The notes under the pieces were generated by a model. That model searched no databases and was not told where the DNA came from. It was given only the letters and a program-made list of their open reading frames with translations. Positions 49,371 through 61,524 of a stretch of DNA of 64,000 nucleotides are shown here, in pieces. How positions within the stretch are numbered: position 1 is the first letter of the stretch; each line of letters opens with the position of its first letter. The stretch lies in NCBI GenBank assembly GCA_041920505.1, contig JBHGXV010000007.1, forward strand, positions 1 through 64,000, in the 5' to 3' direction. The stretch comes from JBHGXV01 sp041920505 (GTDB lineage Bacteria; Bacillota; Bacilli; Brevibacillales; Brevibacillaceae). The position numbers were made by a program, and so were the translations under genes.

Positions 49371-49994
49371 GTGCAAGTGATTCCGGCGAACATTCGTCCG
49401 TCCCAAAACGGGAAATCGTCCAAGGCGCTGCGGCGGGATGGCTGGGTGCCCGCGATTGTGTACGGAAAAGACAAGTACAATCTGGCGGTCATCGTCAAAG
49501 CGCGGGAACTGGAACAGGCGCTGCGCCGCCAGTCGGCCAACCTGCCGTTCAAACTGAACGTAAACGGCCAGGAACTGGACGTGATGGTGTACGAACTGCA
49601 GCGCCATCCCGTACAGGGGAATGTGCTGCACGTCGACTTCAAGCGATTCGACAAGAACGAACGAATCCACACGTCTGTCCCGGTTCATGTCGTCGGCGAT
49701 CCGGAGTACGGCATCCCGTCACTGGTGCGGCACCAGATCGAAGTGGCTTGTCTGCCTGAGGATATTCCGGAATCGTTCACGGTGAACGTCGAAGGTATGA
49801 ACGCTGGCGATGTCATCCTGGTGAAAGACCTGGACATTCCCGGCAACATTGACCTGGGGCTGGATGAGCTGGAGGTCGTCGTCAGCGTGCTGGCGCCGAA
49901 AGCGGCGTCAGACGAATCGGCCGAGGCGGAGGCGGAAGCCAGGGAAGTGGCGGAGATGGCCAAAGCCCCGGTCGAAGAGGCGAAAAAGGGGTAA
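49371..49994 (+). CDS. ctc: 50S ribosomal protein L25/general stress protein Ctc
   Basis: Binds 5S rRNA in the ribosome. 207 residues in two parts: the L25 domain (about 1-90; RPSQNGKSSKALRRDGWVPAIVYGKDKYNLAVIV) and the C-terminal TL5/CTC domain ending in an Ala/Glu-rich acidic tail. GTG 49371 is eight bases behind AAGGAGG. That ribosome site lies in the arm of a long hairpin, so translation may depend on its opening. Confidence 0.94.
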   Translation: MQVIPANIRPSQNGKSSKALRRDGWVPAIVYGKDKYNLAVIVKARELEQALRRQSANLPFKLNVNGQELDVMVYELQRHPVQGNVLHVDFKRFDKNERIHTSVPVHVVGDPEYGIPSLVRHQIEVACLPEDIPESFTVNVEGMNAGDVILVKDLDIPGNIDLGLDELEVVVSVLAPKAASDESAEAEAEAREVAEMAKAPVEEAKKG

Positions 49995-50032
49995 GCGTGT
50001 CCGAGAGCTTGAAAGGAAGATCGTAGAAGAGC

Positions 50033-50084
50033 AACCTCGGCTTCGCCTGTGCCAATAGGCTGGGCGATCGCCGGGTTTTTTTGC
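50033..50084 (+). terminator. Terminator after ctc
   Basis: An imperfect long stem AACC-T-CGGC...GCCGGGTT, with inner GCC/GGC pairs, followed by TTTTTT. Confidence 0.65.
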
Positions 50085-50143
50085 CGTGCTTTTGTTCGGC
50101 CGACGATTCATGTACAATGAGAAAAGATCGGGAGGGATTGTAC

Positions 50144-50713
50144 GTGAAAGTCGTGATCGGCCTGGGCAATCCGGGCAAGAAATACGAAGACACCAGGCAT
50201 AATGTCGGATTTATGGCCATAGATAAGATTAGCGAGAAATGGAGTATTCCCGTGCAGCAGCAAAAGTTCCGCGCGCTTGTCGGGGAAGGGCGCATCAACG
50301 GGGAGCGTGCGCTGCTGGTCAAACCGCAAACGTACATGAATCTGTCCGGTGAATCGGTCGCCGACGTGTTGCGCTTTTACAAGCTGACGCCGGCGGACAT
50401 CCTGGTGATCTACGACGATCTGGACTTGCCGACGGGCAAGCTGCGCCTGCGGGAAAAAGGCAGCGCCGGCGGCCACAACGGGATCAAGTCGATCATCCAG
50501 CATACGGGGACGCAAGTCTTCAACCGGATCAAAATCGGCATCGACCGTCCGCAACCAGGCAGAAGTGTAAGCGATTACGTCCTCAGCCCGTTTTCCGCAA
50601 TGGACCGGACGGTGATCGCACAGGCTGTCGAAGCGGCGGCGGACGCTGCGGCGATGTGGATGGAGGAGGACTTCGACAAGGTGATGAACCGGTTCAACCC
50701 TGTCAGGAATTGA
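50144..50713 (+). CDS. pth: Peptidyl-tRNA hydrolase
   Basis: Releases peptides from stalled peptidyl-tRNA (SpoVC in B. subtilis). 189 residues: VVIGLGNPGKKYEDTRHNVGFMAID with the catalytic His, KPQTYMNLSGESV, IYDDLDLPTGKLRLREKGSAGGHNGIKSI. GTG 50144 follows GGGAGGG; 21 upstream codons of open frame are not used. It is followed by fin. Confidence 0.96.
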   Translation: MKVVIGLGNPGKKYEDTRHNVGFMAIDKISEKWSIPVQQQKFRALVGEGRINGERALLVKPQTYMNLSGESVADVLRFYKLTPADILVIYDDLDLPTGKLRLREKGSAGGHNGIKSIIQHTGTQVFNRIKIGIDRPQPGRSVSDYVLSPFSAMDRTVIAQAVEAAADAAAMWMEEDFDKVMNRFNPVRN

Positions 50714-50723
50714 CAAATCACTC

Positions 50724-50753
50724 GTATGTTTCCTGCTTCGCGCGGTCATACTA
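50724..50753 (+). promoter_or_regulatory. Sigma-F promoter of fin
   Basis: GTATG at 50724-50728 (one mismatch to GYWTA), exactly 15 bp, then GGTCATACTA at 50744-50753, a full match to GGnnAnAnTR. Confidence 0.75.
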
Positions 50754-50785
50754 GGTAATATGACACGCGCAGGGGGTGGGATCGC

Positions 50786-51016
50786 ATGAGCTATCGCTAC
50801 GTTTGCCGTTGTTGCGGCATGAAGATTGGGGAGATTGACGAAGAGGGCGTCTCCGAGGTGCGGTTGGGGCTCGATTCCTTGACCCCGGAGGAACGCCAAC
50901 ATATAATATCGAGAGAACAAGACGGGGATATCGTGGTTCGGGTATTGTGCCAGTATTGCCGGGATGCGCTGGAGTTGCACCCGGAGTTGGCGCTGGTGGA
51001 AAACCCGCTACAATGA
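50786..51016 (+). CDS. fin: Anti-sigma-F factor Fin (YabK)
   Basis: A zinc-finger protein of 76 residues that inhibits sigma-F core binding so that sigma-G can take over. It has YVCRCCGMKIGEID and VLCQYCRDALELHPEL (two CxxC pairs). A matching sigma-F promoter stands 32 bp upstream. The gene lies between pth and mfd as in B. subtilis. Confidence 0.95.
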   Translation: MSYRYVCRCCGMKIGEIDEEGVSEVRLGLDSLTPEERQHIISREQDGDIVVRVLCQYCRDALELHPELALVENPLQ

Positions 51017-51111
51017 ATCCCTACGATGAAAGGCTTGCACACACACGGCCTTGGCTTGTGAAGCTAAGGCTTATTTTCGCATGAGAGAAAGGCCGGAGAG
51101 GAGATTCGCAC

Positions 51112-54654
<3,543 letters not shown>

Positions 54655-54694
54655 CGTGCGGTGCAAGGGAGATCAGGAAGGAGACCAAATAATC

Positions 54695-55777
54695 ATGAAC
54701 AAACCATCGAAATCACGGACGGGCCGGCGCGTTGTCGCTCTCCTGTCCGCAACAGCGTTGGCCATTTCTCTTCTTACCGCCGGGTGCGGCAAGAGCGACG
54801 AGCAGGCGCAGCCCGCGCAGCCGGGTCAAACCCAGCCGGGAAACACGGATCAGTCGAACGATCCGCTGGCCCAGTTCCCGCCGGTCAAACTGCCATTTAC
54901 CGTCGATCCGAAAGCCTCCATCGCCGACTACCAGGGCGGGAATGTGACCGGCAAAGAATTTGAAACCTTTTTGCGGACCATCGCCTTTTTTAACCCGGGA
55001 CAGGGGCAGATGATCGAGGCTGCGGACAAGAAGATGGTGGAAGATTTCGCCCGCCAGTACACGGCGACGAAACTTCTTGCCGGACGGGCCGACCAGACGG
55101 CAAAAGACGCCGCGCAAAAACAGGCGGAGACCTCGTACGACCGCTTGAAACAACAATACCTGACGATGCTGGGCAACGACGAGGCCAAATATGACAAATT
55201 GCTGCAAAATCAAGGGTTGAGCAAAGACGATGTCGTCGCGCAAATGACTCTGATCAACGAGTCGGTGGAAGTGCTGAAGAAAGGCATCACCGACGCCGAC
55301 CTGAACAAGCTGTACGAAGCGGACAAGTCGGCGTACACGATGGCCTCCGTCCGCCACATTCTCATCTCGACCAAAGATCCGATGAGCGGCACGGAAAAAC
55401 GGAAGCCGGAAGAAGCGCTCAAGCTGGCCAACGAGATCGAGGCCAAGCTGAAAAAGGGCGAGGATTTCGCCAAACTGGCCAAGCAATACTCCGAAGACCC
55501 GGGCAGCAAGGACAACGGCGGACTGTACGAGAACGCGGATGTGAACGAATGGGTGCCGGAGTTTAAGAATGCCGCGCTCACCCTGCCGATCGGGCAAATC
55601 AGCGATCCGGTCAAAACCGATTACGGCTACCACATCATCAAGGTGGAAAAACGGGAAAAGAATGACCAGAAACTGCGGGAAAAAGCGATCGAAACCCGCT
55701 ATGACACTTTCCTCAATACCGAACTGGCCAAGCAAGTCACCAAGTGGAATATTCCGGAAGTCAAGGCGGCGAAATGA
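54695..55777 (+). CDS. PpiC-type peptidyl-prolyl isomerase lipoprotein (PrsA/SurA-like foldase)
   Basis: A lipoprotein of 360 residues that helps fold exported proteins. The signal peptide ends in LTAGC with Cys near residue 31, followed by a Gln/Pro-rich linker. A SurA_N-like helical part precedes the parvulin domain (VRHILISTKDP, then LAKQYSEDPGSKDNGGLYENADVNEWVPEFKNAALTLPIGQISDPVKTDYGYHIIKV). ATG 54695 follows GGAAGGAG; a longer frame upstream overlaps mfd. B. subtilis has no gene of this type here; other Bacillales do. Confidence 0.9.
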   Translation: MNKPSKSRTGRRVVALLSATALAISLLTAGCGKSDEQAQPAQPGQTQPGNTDQSNDPLAQFPPVKLPFTVDPKASIADYQGGNVTGKEFETFLRTIAFFNPGQGQMIEAADKKMVEDFARQYTATKLLAGRADQTAKDAAQKQAETSYDRLKQQYLTMLGNDEAKYDKLLQNQGLSKDDVVAQMTLINESVEVLKKGITDADLNKLYEADKSAYTMASVRHILISTKDPMSGTEKRKPEEALKLANEIEAKLKKGEDFAKLAKQYSEDPGSKDNGGLYENADVNEWVPEFKNAALTLPIGQISDPVKTDYGYHIIKVEKREKNDQKLREKAIETRYDTFLNTELAKQVTKWNIPEVKAAK

Positions 55778-55803
55778 CAGGGAACGCGATTCCCTGTTTT
55801 TTC
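55777..55803 (+). terminator. Terminator after the foldase gene
   Basis: ACAGGGAA and TTCCCTGT with a five-base loop, then TTTTT. Confidence 0.85.
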
Positions 55804-55811
55804 GTTTTGTC

Positions 55812-55840
55812 GCATATTCTTCATACCTAGGTGAATACTA
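55812..55840 (+). promoter_or_regulatory. Sigma-G/F promoter of spoVT
   Basis: GCATA at 55812-55816, 17 bp, AATACTA at 55834-55840 (one mismatch to the sigma-G -10 CATnnTA). spoVT is a sigma-G gene in B. subtilis. The leader to the start codon is about 150 bases. Confidence 0.65.
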
Positions 55841-55992
55841 TAGTCACTCGCTACCACCCGGGGGAGAGTGTAACGATATTGGAAATCAGTAACCACAGAG
55901 CCGTTTGGTAAAAATCAGGGTTCACGGACAAAATACAGGTAAACCACTTGCGTGTACCACACAAATTCTCAAGAAAGCGAGGCAACATGACT

Positions 55993-56535
55993 ATGAAGGC
56001 AACTGGTATCGTTCGTCGAATTGACGACCTCGGACGGGTCGTGATCCCGAAGGAAATTCGCCGCACCTTGCGCATTCGCGAAGGCGACCCACTTGAGATT
56101 TTTGTCGACCGTGACGGGGAAGTAATCTTGAAAAAGTATTCGCCCATCGGCGAATTGGGTGATTTTGCAAAAGAGTATGCGGATTCGCTCTATGAAAGCT
56201 TGAACCACGTGGTGTTGATCGCTGACCGGGACACGGTCATCGCCGTATCGGGCGCTTCGAAAAAGGATTATCTGGACAAGCCGATCGGCAGCTTGGTGGA
56301 AAAGGCTTTGGATGAAAGGAAAAGCCGGTTGGAGAAAAACAGCGGCCAGTACGAAATTTGCCGTGATTTGAACGAACAGTATTCCTCCTTTGTGATCGCT
56401 CCCATCGTGGCGAGCGGGGACCCGATTGGTGCGGTCATTCTCCTGAGCAAGAACGAGACGACCAAGATGGGTGAACTGGAAACAAAAATGGCGGAAACGG
56501 CAGCCGGTTTCCTCGCCAAACAAATGGAGCAGTAA
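55993..56535 (+). CDS. spoVT: Stage V sporulation regulator SpoVT
   Basis: An AbrB-family transcription factor acting with sigma-G in the forespore, 180 residues. MKATGIVRRIDDLGRVVIPKEIRRTLRIREGDPLEIFVDRDGEVILKKYSPIGELGDFAKEYADSLYESL matches SpoVT; the C-terminal GAF-like domain runs from about 60. ATG 55993 is chosen to match the B. subtilis start; ATG 55987 would add two residues. Confidence 0.96.
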   Translation: MKATGIVRRIDDLGRVVIPKEIRRTLRIREGDPLEIFVDRDGEVILKKYSPIGELGDFAKEYADSLYESLNHVVLIADRDTVIAVSGASKKDYLDKPIGSLVEKALDERKSRLEKNSGQYEICRDLNEQYSSFVIAPIVASGDPIGAVILLSKNETTKMGELETKMAETAAGFLAKQMEQ

Positions 56536-56548
56536 CCACAGACGGGAC

Positions 56549-56580
56549 AGGCAGCCTCAAGAGTCGGGAGGCTGCTTTTC
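56549..56580 (+). terminator. Terminator after spoVT
   Basis: GCAGCCTC and GAGGCTGC around a nine-base loop, followed by TTTTC. Confidence 0.75.
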
Positions 56581-56600
56581 TTTCCGCTCGCACATGTATG

Positions 56601-56630
56601 ACCCGGCTTGGCCATCGCCGGGTCTTCTTT
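56601..56630 (+). terminator. Second terminator after spoVT
   Basis: ACCCGGC and GCCGGGT with a nine-base loop, then CTTCTTT. Confidence 0.6.
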
Positions 56631-56691
56631 ATCTGTCGGGATGTGGTATAATGGACGCAGTTTTTGGGACGGAGAGGGGAACAACCGAACA

Positions 56692-58329
56692 ATGGCAACA
56701 GAGAGTAGTTCCAAACATTTTGTCAAAGGCGCCGCGATCCTGGGTATCGCCGGTTTGGTGTCCAAACTGCTGGGCGCGGTGTACCGGATTCCGTATCAAA
56801 ATATCGCCGGTGACATAGGCTTGTACGTATACATGCAGGTGTATCCGTTGTACACCACCCTGTTGATTCTCGCGACCGCCGGTTTTCCTATCGCCATCTC
56901 CAAGATCGTGTCGGAGCGGTTGGCGCTGGGGGACGGGATCGGCGCGCGCCGGGCGTTTCGGGTAGCCAGTCTCGTGCTGGGCGTGCTTGGCGTTTTCTTC
57001 TTTTTCGTGCTGTACCTCGGTGCGCCGCTGATTGCCCGGTTCATGGGGGACGAGCACTTGGTGTTGCCGCTTCGCGCCGTCTCCTGGTCGTTGCCGCTGG
57101 TGCCGGTGGTGGCGATCATGCGCGGATATTTTCAGGGGTATCAAAACATGATGCCCACGGGCGTGTCGCAGGTGGCCGAGCAGTTGTTTCGCGTCATCTT
57201 TATTCTGGCGTCCGCCTACTGGATGATGACCGTTTACCACGATCCGTATCTGGCCGGTTCGGGTGCGGTTTTCGCCGCGTTCCCCGGCGCGCTGGCGGCG
57301 ATCATGGTGTTGCTGGTCTACTGGCGGCGAACGTCGCGGCTGTACGGCAAACCGGAGGCGCTGTACGAAGCGCAGACCATCGAACCGTTGTCCAATCGGG
57401 CGTTGTTGCGCACGCTGGTGAACTACGCCCTGCCGATTTGTGTGGGGGCCTTGGTGCTGCCGCTGATTCCGCTGGTGGACTCGATTACGGTGGTCAACAT
57501 GTTGCGCTTCAGCGGAACGGACGAAAGCGCTGCGATTGTGCTCAAAGGGGCGTTTGACCGGGGGCAACCGCTGATCCAGTTCGGGACATTCTTCGCCACG
57601 TCGCTTTCGCTGGCGCTGGTTCCGGCGATCAGTGAAGCGGCCGCCCAGGGTAATCAACGGGTGATTGCCAGTCGGACGGAAGTGGCCTTGCGGCTGACGG
57701 CATTGTTGGGACTGCCGGCGTCGTTCGGGCTGGCGTTGCTGGCAGAACCGATCAACGTGATGCTGTACGGCGACGCGAAAGGAACGGATGCGCTGGCGAT
57801 CCAGGCGTTTACGATCGTGTTTGCCACACTGGGGATCGCCACTTCGGGAATTTTGCAGGGGCTTGGCCGCGTCGGGCTCCCGGCCCGCCATCTGTTTTTC
57901 GGCGTGCTGACCAAACTGGTGTTGAACGTGGCTTTGGTGCCGCTTCTGGGCATCTGCGGCGCGGCGCTGTCCACGGTGCTTTCCTATCTGGTGGCGATGC
58001 TGCTCAATCTGGCGGCCATCGCCCGTCACACTGGCGTGGTCATCGACTTCCGCAAAATGCTGGGAAAACCGTTTGTCGCCGTGATGGTCATGACCGTGTT
58101 GGTGTTGATCGTCGAGAGCAGCCTCAACACCGCACTGGCCGGATACGTGCATTCGGTACGCCTGCTGCACACGGCCGTTGGCCTGTTTGCCGTCGGCACC
58201 GGCGGGCTTGTCTACCTGTTGGCGCTGTTGTGGACAGGAGGGGTGACGCGCGCGGATTTGCGCTTTTTGCCGAAAAGCGAACGGTTGATCGGCGCGTTGT
58301 CCCGCTTTCGCTTGCTTCGTGAAGAGTAA
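56692..58329 (+). CDS. yabM: Polysaccharide/lipid flippase of the SpoVB/MurJ (MOP) superfamily, YabM
   Basis: A polytopic membrane protein of 545 residues with about 14 hydrophobic segments. KHFVKGAAILGIAGLVSKLLGAVYRIPYQNIAGDIGLYVYMQVYP is the SpoVB/YabM N-terminus, and MRGYFQGYQNMMPTGVSQVAEQLFRV is a conserved internal block. Related proteins move lipid-linked wall precursors across the membrane. ATG 56692 follows GGAGAGGGG; TATAAT at about 56647 may be the -10 box. Confidence 0.93.
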   Translation: MATESSSKHFVKGAAILGIAGLVSKLLGAVYRIPYQNIAGDIGLYVYMQVYPLYTTLLILATAGFPIAISKIVSERLALGDGIGARRAFRVASLVLGVLGVFFFFVLYLGAPLIARFMGDEHLVLPLRAVSWSLPLVPVVAIMRGYFQGYQNMMPTGVSQVAEQLFRVIFILASAYWMMTVYHDPYLAGSGAVFAAFPGALAAIMVLLVYWRRTSRLYGKPEALYEAQTIEPLSNRALLRTLVNYALPICVGALVLPLIPLVDSITVVNMLRFSGTDESAAIVLKGAFDRGQPLIQFGTFFATSLSLALVPAISEAAAQGNQRVIASRTEVALRLTALLGLPASFGLALLAEPINVMLYGDAKGTDALAIQAFTIVFATLGIATSGILQGLGRVGLPARHLFFGVLTKLVLNVALVPLLGICGAALSTVLSYLVAMLLNLAAIARHTGVVIDFRKMLGKPFVAVMVMTVLVLIVESSLNTALAGYVHSVRLLHTAVGLFAVGTGGLVYLLALLWTGGVTRADLRFLPKSERLIGALSRFRLLREE

Positions 58330-58353
58330 TTTGCCGTGAAGGAGGCTTTTTGT

Positions 58354-59823
58354 ATGCCTGCAAAGATACACGTGGTCGGACTGGGGGCCGGGGACCTCGA
58401 CCAACTGCCGCTGGGCAGCTACCGGTTGCTGAAACAAGCGTCGGCCCTTTACCTGCGCACCCGGGAGCATCCCGTGGTGGAGCAGTTGGCGAAGGAAGGC
58501 ATCCGCTTCGAATCGTTTGACGAGGTGTACGAGCGGCATGGCACCTTTGACGCCGTCTATTCGACGATTGCCGCAGAACTGTTGTACCGGGCGAAACAAT
58601 ACGGAAAGATCGTCTATGCCGTACCCGGCCATCCGCTGGTGGCCGAGCGCACGGTCCAGTTGCTGCTGCAGGAAGGAGCGGCGCAGGACGTGGCGATCGA
58701 GATCAGCGGAGGGCAAAGTTTTCTCGACCCGTTGTTCGCACGGCTGAAGATCGACCCGATCGAAGGCTTCGCGCTGTTGGATGCCACCAGCTTGCGCGCG
58801 GACCAGGTTAATCCGCGTTTGCACACTGTCATCGCCCAGGTGTACGACAAACTGGTCGCCTCCGACGTCAAACTGACGTTGATGGAGGTGTTTGGGGACG
58901 AGTATCCTGTCACGGTGGTCACGGCGGTCGGCGTAGCCGGTCTGGAACGGGTGGAGACGATACCGCTGTACGAGTTGGACAGGGTCGATCATCTCGGCAA
59001 TCTGTCCCTCGTCTATGTCGCACCCAGCGATGACCCGGCGGTGTGGAACCGCCAGTTCCCCCGCCTCAAAGAGATTGTCGCGATTTTGCGCAGTCCAAAT
59101 GGGTGTCCGTGGGACCGGGAGCAGACGCACCAGAGCATCCGCAAAAACCTGTTGGAGGAAACCTACGAAGTGCTGGAGACGATCGACGACGACGATCCGG
59201 ACGCGATGTGCGAAGAACTGGGCGACTTGCTGATGCAGATCATGCTGCATGCCCAGATGGCTGCCGAAGACGGTTACTTCACGGTAGAGGACGTGATCGC
59301 CGGTCTCAACGAAAAACTGATTCGACGCCATCCGCACGTCTTTGGCGACAAAAACGCCAACGACGCGGGCGAGGCCCTGGCCAACTGGCAACAGATCAAG
59401 GCAGAGGAGAAAGCGGCCAAAGGCATCGACGTCGCCGCCCAATCGCAGTTGGACGGGATTCCGCGCGATCTGCCGGCGCTGATGTCCGCCTACAAGCTGC
59501 AGAAAAAAGCGGCGGAGGTGGGCTTCGACTGGGACGACATCGCCGATGTGTACCGCAAGATCGAAGAAGAGTATCAGGAATTGCGGCAGGCGGCTCCCGA
59601 AGAGCGCACCGGCGAGTTGGGCGACCTTTTGTTTGCCGTGGTCAACCTGGCCCGCTTCCTGAAAGTGGACCCGGAGGAAGCGTTGTCGCTCACCAACCGC
59701 AAGTTTAAGCGCCGGTTTTCCTACATTGAACAAAAGTTGCGCGAATCCAACCGCACATTTGCCGACACGAATCTCGCGGAGATGGACCGCTGGTGGGAAG
59801 AGGCGAAAACACGGGTGGAATAA
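58354..59823 (+). CDS. yabN: YabN: tetrapyrrole methylase-like plus MazG nucleotide pyrophosphohydrolase
   Basis: A fusion protein of 489 residues, the same length as B. subtilis YabN. The N-terminal 220 residues are a corrin/porphyrin methyltransferase fold (HVVGLGAGDLDQLPLGSYRLL, then YAVPGHPLVAERTVQLLL). The C-terminal part has tandem MazG domains (CPWDREQTHQSIRKNLLEETYEVLETIDDDD with EExxE metal residues, and DPEEALSLTNRKFKRRFSYIE) that hydrolyse NTPs. ATG 58354 is eight bases behind AAGGAGG. Confidence 0.96.
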   Translation: MPAKIHVVGLGAGDLDQLPLGSYRLLKQASALYLRTREHPVVEQLAKEGIRFESFDEVYERHGTFDAVYSTIAAELLYRAKQYGKIVYAVPGHPLVAERTVQLLLQEGAAQDVAIEISGGQSFLDPLFARLKIDPIEGFALLDATSLRADQVNPRLHTVIAQVYDKLVASDVKLTLMEVFGDEYPVTVVTAVGVAGLERVETIPLYELDRVDHLGNLSLVYVAPSDDPAVWNRQFPRLKEIVAILRSPNGCPWDREQTHQSIRKNLLEETYEVLETIDDDDPDAMCEELGDLLMQIMLHAQMAAEDGYFTVEDVIAGLNEKLIRRHPHVFGDKNANDAGEALANWQQIKAEEKAAKGIDVAAQSQLDGIPRDLPALMSAYKLQKKAAEVGFDWDDIADVYRKIEEEYQELRQAAPEERTGELGDLLFAVVNLARFLKVDPEEALSLTNRKFKRRFSYIEQKLRESNRTFADTNLAEMDRWWEEAKTRVE

Positions 59824-59853
59824 AGCGTACATATCGGGAAAGGAGTGCAGCAG

Positions 59854-60147
59854 ATGAGATTGGACAAATATCTGAAAGTCTCCCGCCTGATCAAACGGCG
59901 CACCCTGGCCAAGGACGTCTGCGACCAGGGGCGGATCGAGATCAACGACCGCCCGGCGAAGGCGTCCAGCACGGTGAAAGTGGGGGACAAGCTGGCGATT
60001 CGCTTCGGCCAGAAGATCGTCACCGTGCTGGTGGAGGACATCAAGGAAAATCCGCGCAAGGAAGAGGCCGCATCGCTGTACCGCGTCATCGGCGAAGTGC
60101 CCGTTCCGCGCGACGAGAAAGAGGAAGAAGACTACCTGAAGGGGTAG
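59854..60147 (+). CDS. rqcP: RqcP (YabO), S4-domain ribosome quality control factor
   Basis: An S4 RNA-binding protein of 97 residues that works with RqcH in alanine tailing of stalled chains. MRLDKYLKVSRLIKRRTLAKDVCDQGRIEINDRPAKASSTVKVGDKLAIRFGQKIVTV matches the family; the tail is acidic. ATG 59854 is preferred over GTG 59845. An 11-bp perfect stem (60126-60136 with 60143-60153) covers its stop codon but has no T-run. Confidence 0.95.
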   Translation: MRLDKYLKVSRLIKRRTLAKDVCDQGRIEINDRPAKASSTVKVGDKLAIRFGQKIVTVLVEDIKENPRKEEAASLYRVIGEVPVPRDEKEEEDYLKG

Positions 60148-60240
60148 TCTTCTGTTCTAAACGGACATCCCCCTCCATAACATGGTACAAGAACGGCACG
60201 TCGTTGGCCGAAAGCTTCATCAAACCAAGGAGGGCTTGCG

Positions 60241-60531
60241 ATGATCGACCAAACCCAAAACAAACGGCCTCGCCATGAAGTTGTCATGATCAACCGGCGC
60301 AGCTTGGCGATATCTGGGGTAAAAAACGTCGAGAGTTTCGACAGCGAGGAGTTTTTGTTGGAGACGGAAGGCGGCTTCATGACGATTCGGGGGCAAAACC
60401 TGCACATGAAAAATCTCAGTCTGGAGACGGGGGAAGTGGCCATCGAAGGGCTGGTGCACGAAATGGGCTATCTCGAACAAGGACAGGCGGGGGACAGATC
60501 GAAGGGGTTCTTCGGTAAGTTGTTCAAGTGA
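60241..60531 (+). CDS. yabP: Sporulation protein YabP
   Basis: A 96-residue mother-cell protein, related to YqfC. HEVVMINRRSLAISGVKNVESFDSEEFLLETEGGFMTIRGQNLHMKNLSLETGEVAIEGLV is the YabP pattern. AGGAGGG precedes the ATG, and the stop overlaps the yabQ start. No clear sigma-E promoter was found in the 93 bp upstream. Confidence 0.94.
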   Translation: MIDQTQNKRPRHEVVMINRRSLAISGVKNVESFDSEEFLLETEGGFMTIRGQNLHMKNLSLETGEVAIEGLVHEMGYLEQGQAGDRSKGFFGKLFK

Positions 60532-61100
60532 CCATCTCCGTTCAGATCCAGACCGTCGTGTACATGTCGCTGTGCGGCGTCCTGATGGGCATGGGGCTTG
60601 ACACGTATCAGGTCTTCAGGGCAAAGGGGCGCTTCCCGTCGTGGCTGGTGTTTTTGCTTGATGTGCTTTTCTGGATTGCCAGCATTGGCCTCGTCTTTTT
60701 TGTGCTTGTCCGGGTGAATGACGGCATCGTCCGTTTCCCGGTCTTTCTTAGCATCTTCGCTGGCGGATGGCTGTACTTCGTCCTAGGAAGCAAGGCGTAT
60801 ATTCAACTGTTGCTGGCTGTGATAAAATTCTTAAGGTGGCTGTATCGCACCATTTTGTCTATCATTGACACCCTGATCGTTCGGCCGGTTCTGTTTCTGT
60901 ACCGGTTGGTCTGGATGTTGCTTACGTTCCTTGTCTCCCTGTTGGCGACGATTGGCAACTTCTTGTGGAAAGTCGTCGTGATGTTGACCAGTCCGTTTCG
61001 CAGATGGGGTCGGAACATGGGGAAAAATATAGGCCGTTTTGGAGCAGGGGTTTGGACGCGGCTGAAGAAATGGGTATACCTGGGGAAAAAGCGAGAGTAA
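60528..61100 (+). CDS. yabQ: Spore cortex biosynthesis protein YabQ
   Basis: A membrane protein of 190 residues needed for cortex formation. QIQTVVYMSLCGVLMGMGLDTYQVFRAKGRFPSWLVFLLDVLFWIASIGLVFFVLVRVNDGIVRFPVFLSIFAGGWLYF is the family core with about four to five hydrophobic segments; the tail is very basic. The GTG start overlaps the yabP stop by four bases. It is 23 bp before divIC. Confidence 0.94.
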   Translation: MTISVQIQTVVYMSLCGVLMGMGLDTYQVFRAKGRFPSWLVFLLDVLFWIASIGLVFFVLVRVNDGIVRFPVFLSIFAGGWLYFVLGSKAYIQLLLAVIKFLRWLYRTILSIIDTLIVRPVLFLYRLVWMLLTFLVSLLATIGNFLWKVVVMLTSPFRRWGRNMGKNIGRFGAGVWTRLKKWVYLGKKRE

Positions 61101-61123
61101 TTCGGGCAAAGGTGGCGACACGG

Positions 61124-61432
61124 ATGAAACAACCCCCTTCCCAATCGCATAAGCAAAAGCAGAAGCGTCGGATACGCTGGGTTCTGTTTATCGTGTTGTG
61201 CATCGCCGTATGGACGGGCTATACCGCCTACCTGCAGAGCAAGGCACTAGCGGCCAAGGAGGAAGAACTGCAGGCATTGCAGCAGGAAGCCGCCGCCGCA
61301 CAACAGACGCAGGCGGAGTTGATGTACAAGGTAAGCCGTCTCAACGACCAGGAGTACATCGCCGAACTGGCCCGCAAATACTACTTTTTATCCAAACCGG
61401 GTGAAATCTTATACGTCCTTCCCGAGAAATAA
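61124..61432 (+). CDS. divIC: Cell division protein DivIC (FtsB family)
   Basis: A bitopic divisome protein of 102 residues: a basic cytoplasmic part, one transmembrane segment near 22-40 (WVLFIVLCIAVWTGYTAYL), a coiled coil (ALAAKEEELQALQQEAAAAQQTQAELMYKVSRLND) and the C-terminal YIAELARKYYFLSKPGEILYVLP. ATG 61124 follows AAAGGTGG; a longer frame upstream is yabQ shadow. Confidence 0.93.
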   Translation: MKQPPSQSHKQKQKRRIRWVLFIVLCIAVWTGYTAYLQSKALAAKEEELQALQQEAAAAQQTQAELMYKVSRLNDQEYIAELARKYYFLSKPGEILYVLPEK

Positions 61433-61448
61433 TCGGGCTGAGCCTCCG

Positions 61449-61478
61449 TTGACATGCTTTTTTTCCTTCCTTTATAAT
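61449..61478 (+). promoter_or_regulatory. Sigma-A promoter of yabR
   Basis: TTGACA at 61449-61454, 18-bp T-rich spacer, TATAAT at 61473-61478. Confidence 0.8.
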
Positions 61479-61524
61479 TTAAATGTTCGTATTATTTTTG
61501 ATAAAAGGGAGGCTTTCCACGTTC

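Noticed and set aside
49646..49655. TTCGACAA inside ctc (and similar copies inside pth and the secreted-protein gene) as Spo0A boxes
   Set aside because: They lie within coding sequence in GC-rich DNA where chance copies are expected, and not near promoters.
56629..59832. Minus-strand open frame of 1067 codons opposite yabM and yabN
   Set aside because: It is antisense to two confidently identified genes, Arg/Gln/His-rich as expected for the complement of GC-rich coding DNA, and has no recognisable domain or ribosome site.
60126..60153. 11-bp perfect stem at the rqcP stop as a terminator
   Set aside because: No T-run follows and the left arm is coding sequence, so termination is doubtful; mentioned only in the rqcP entry.
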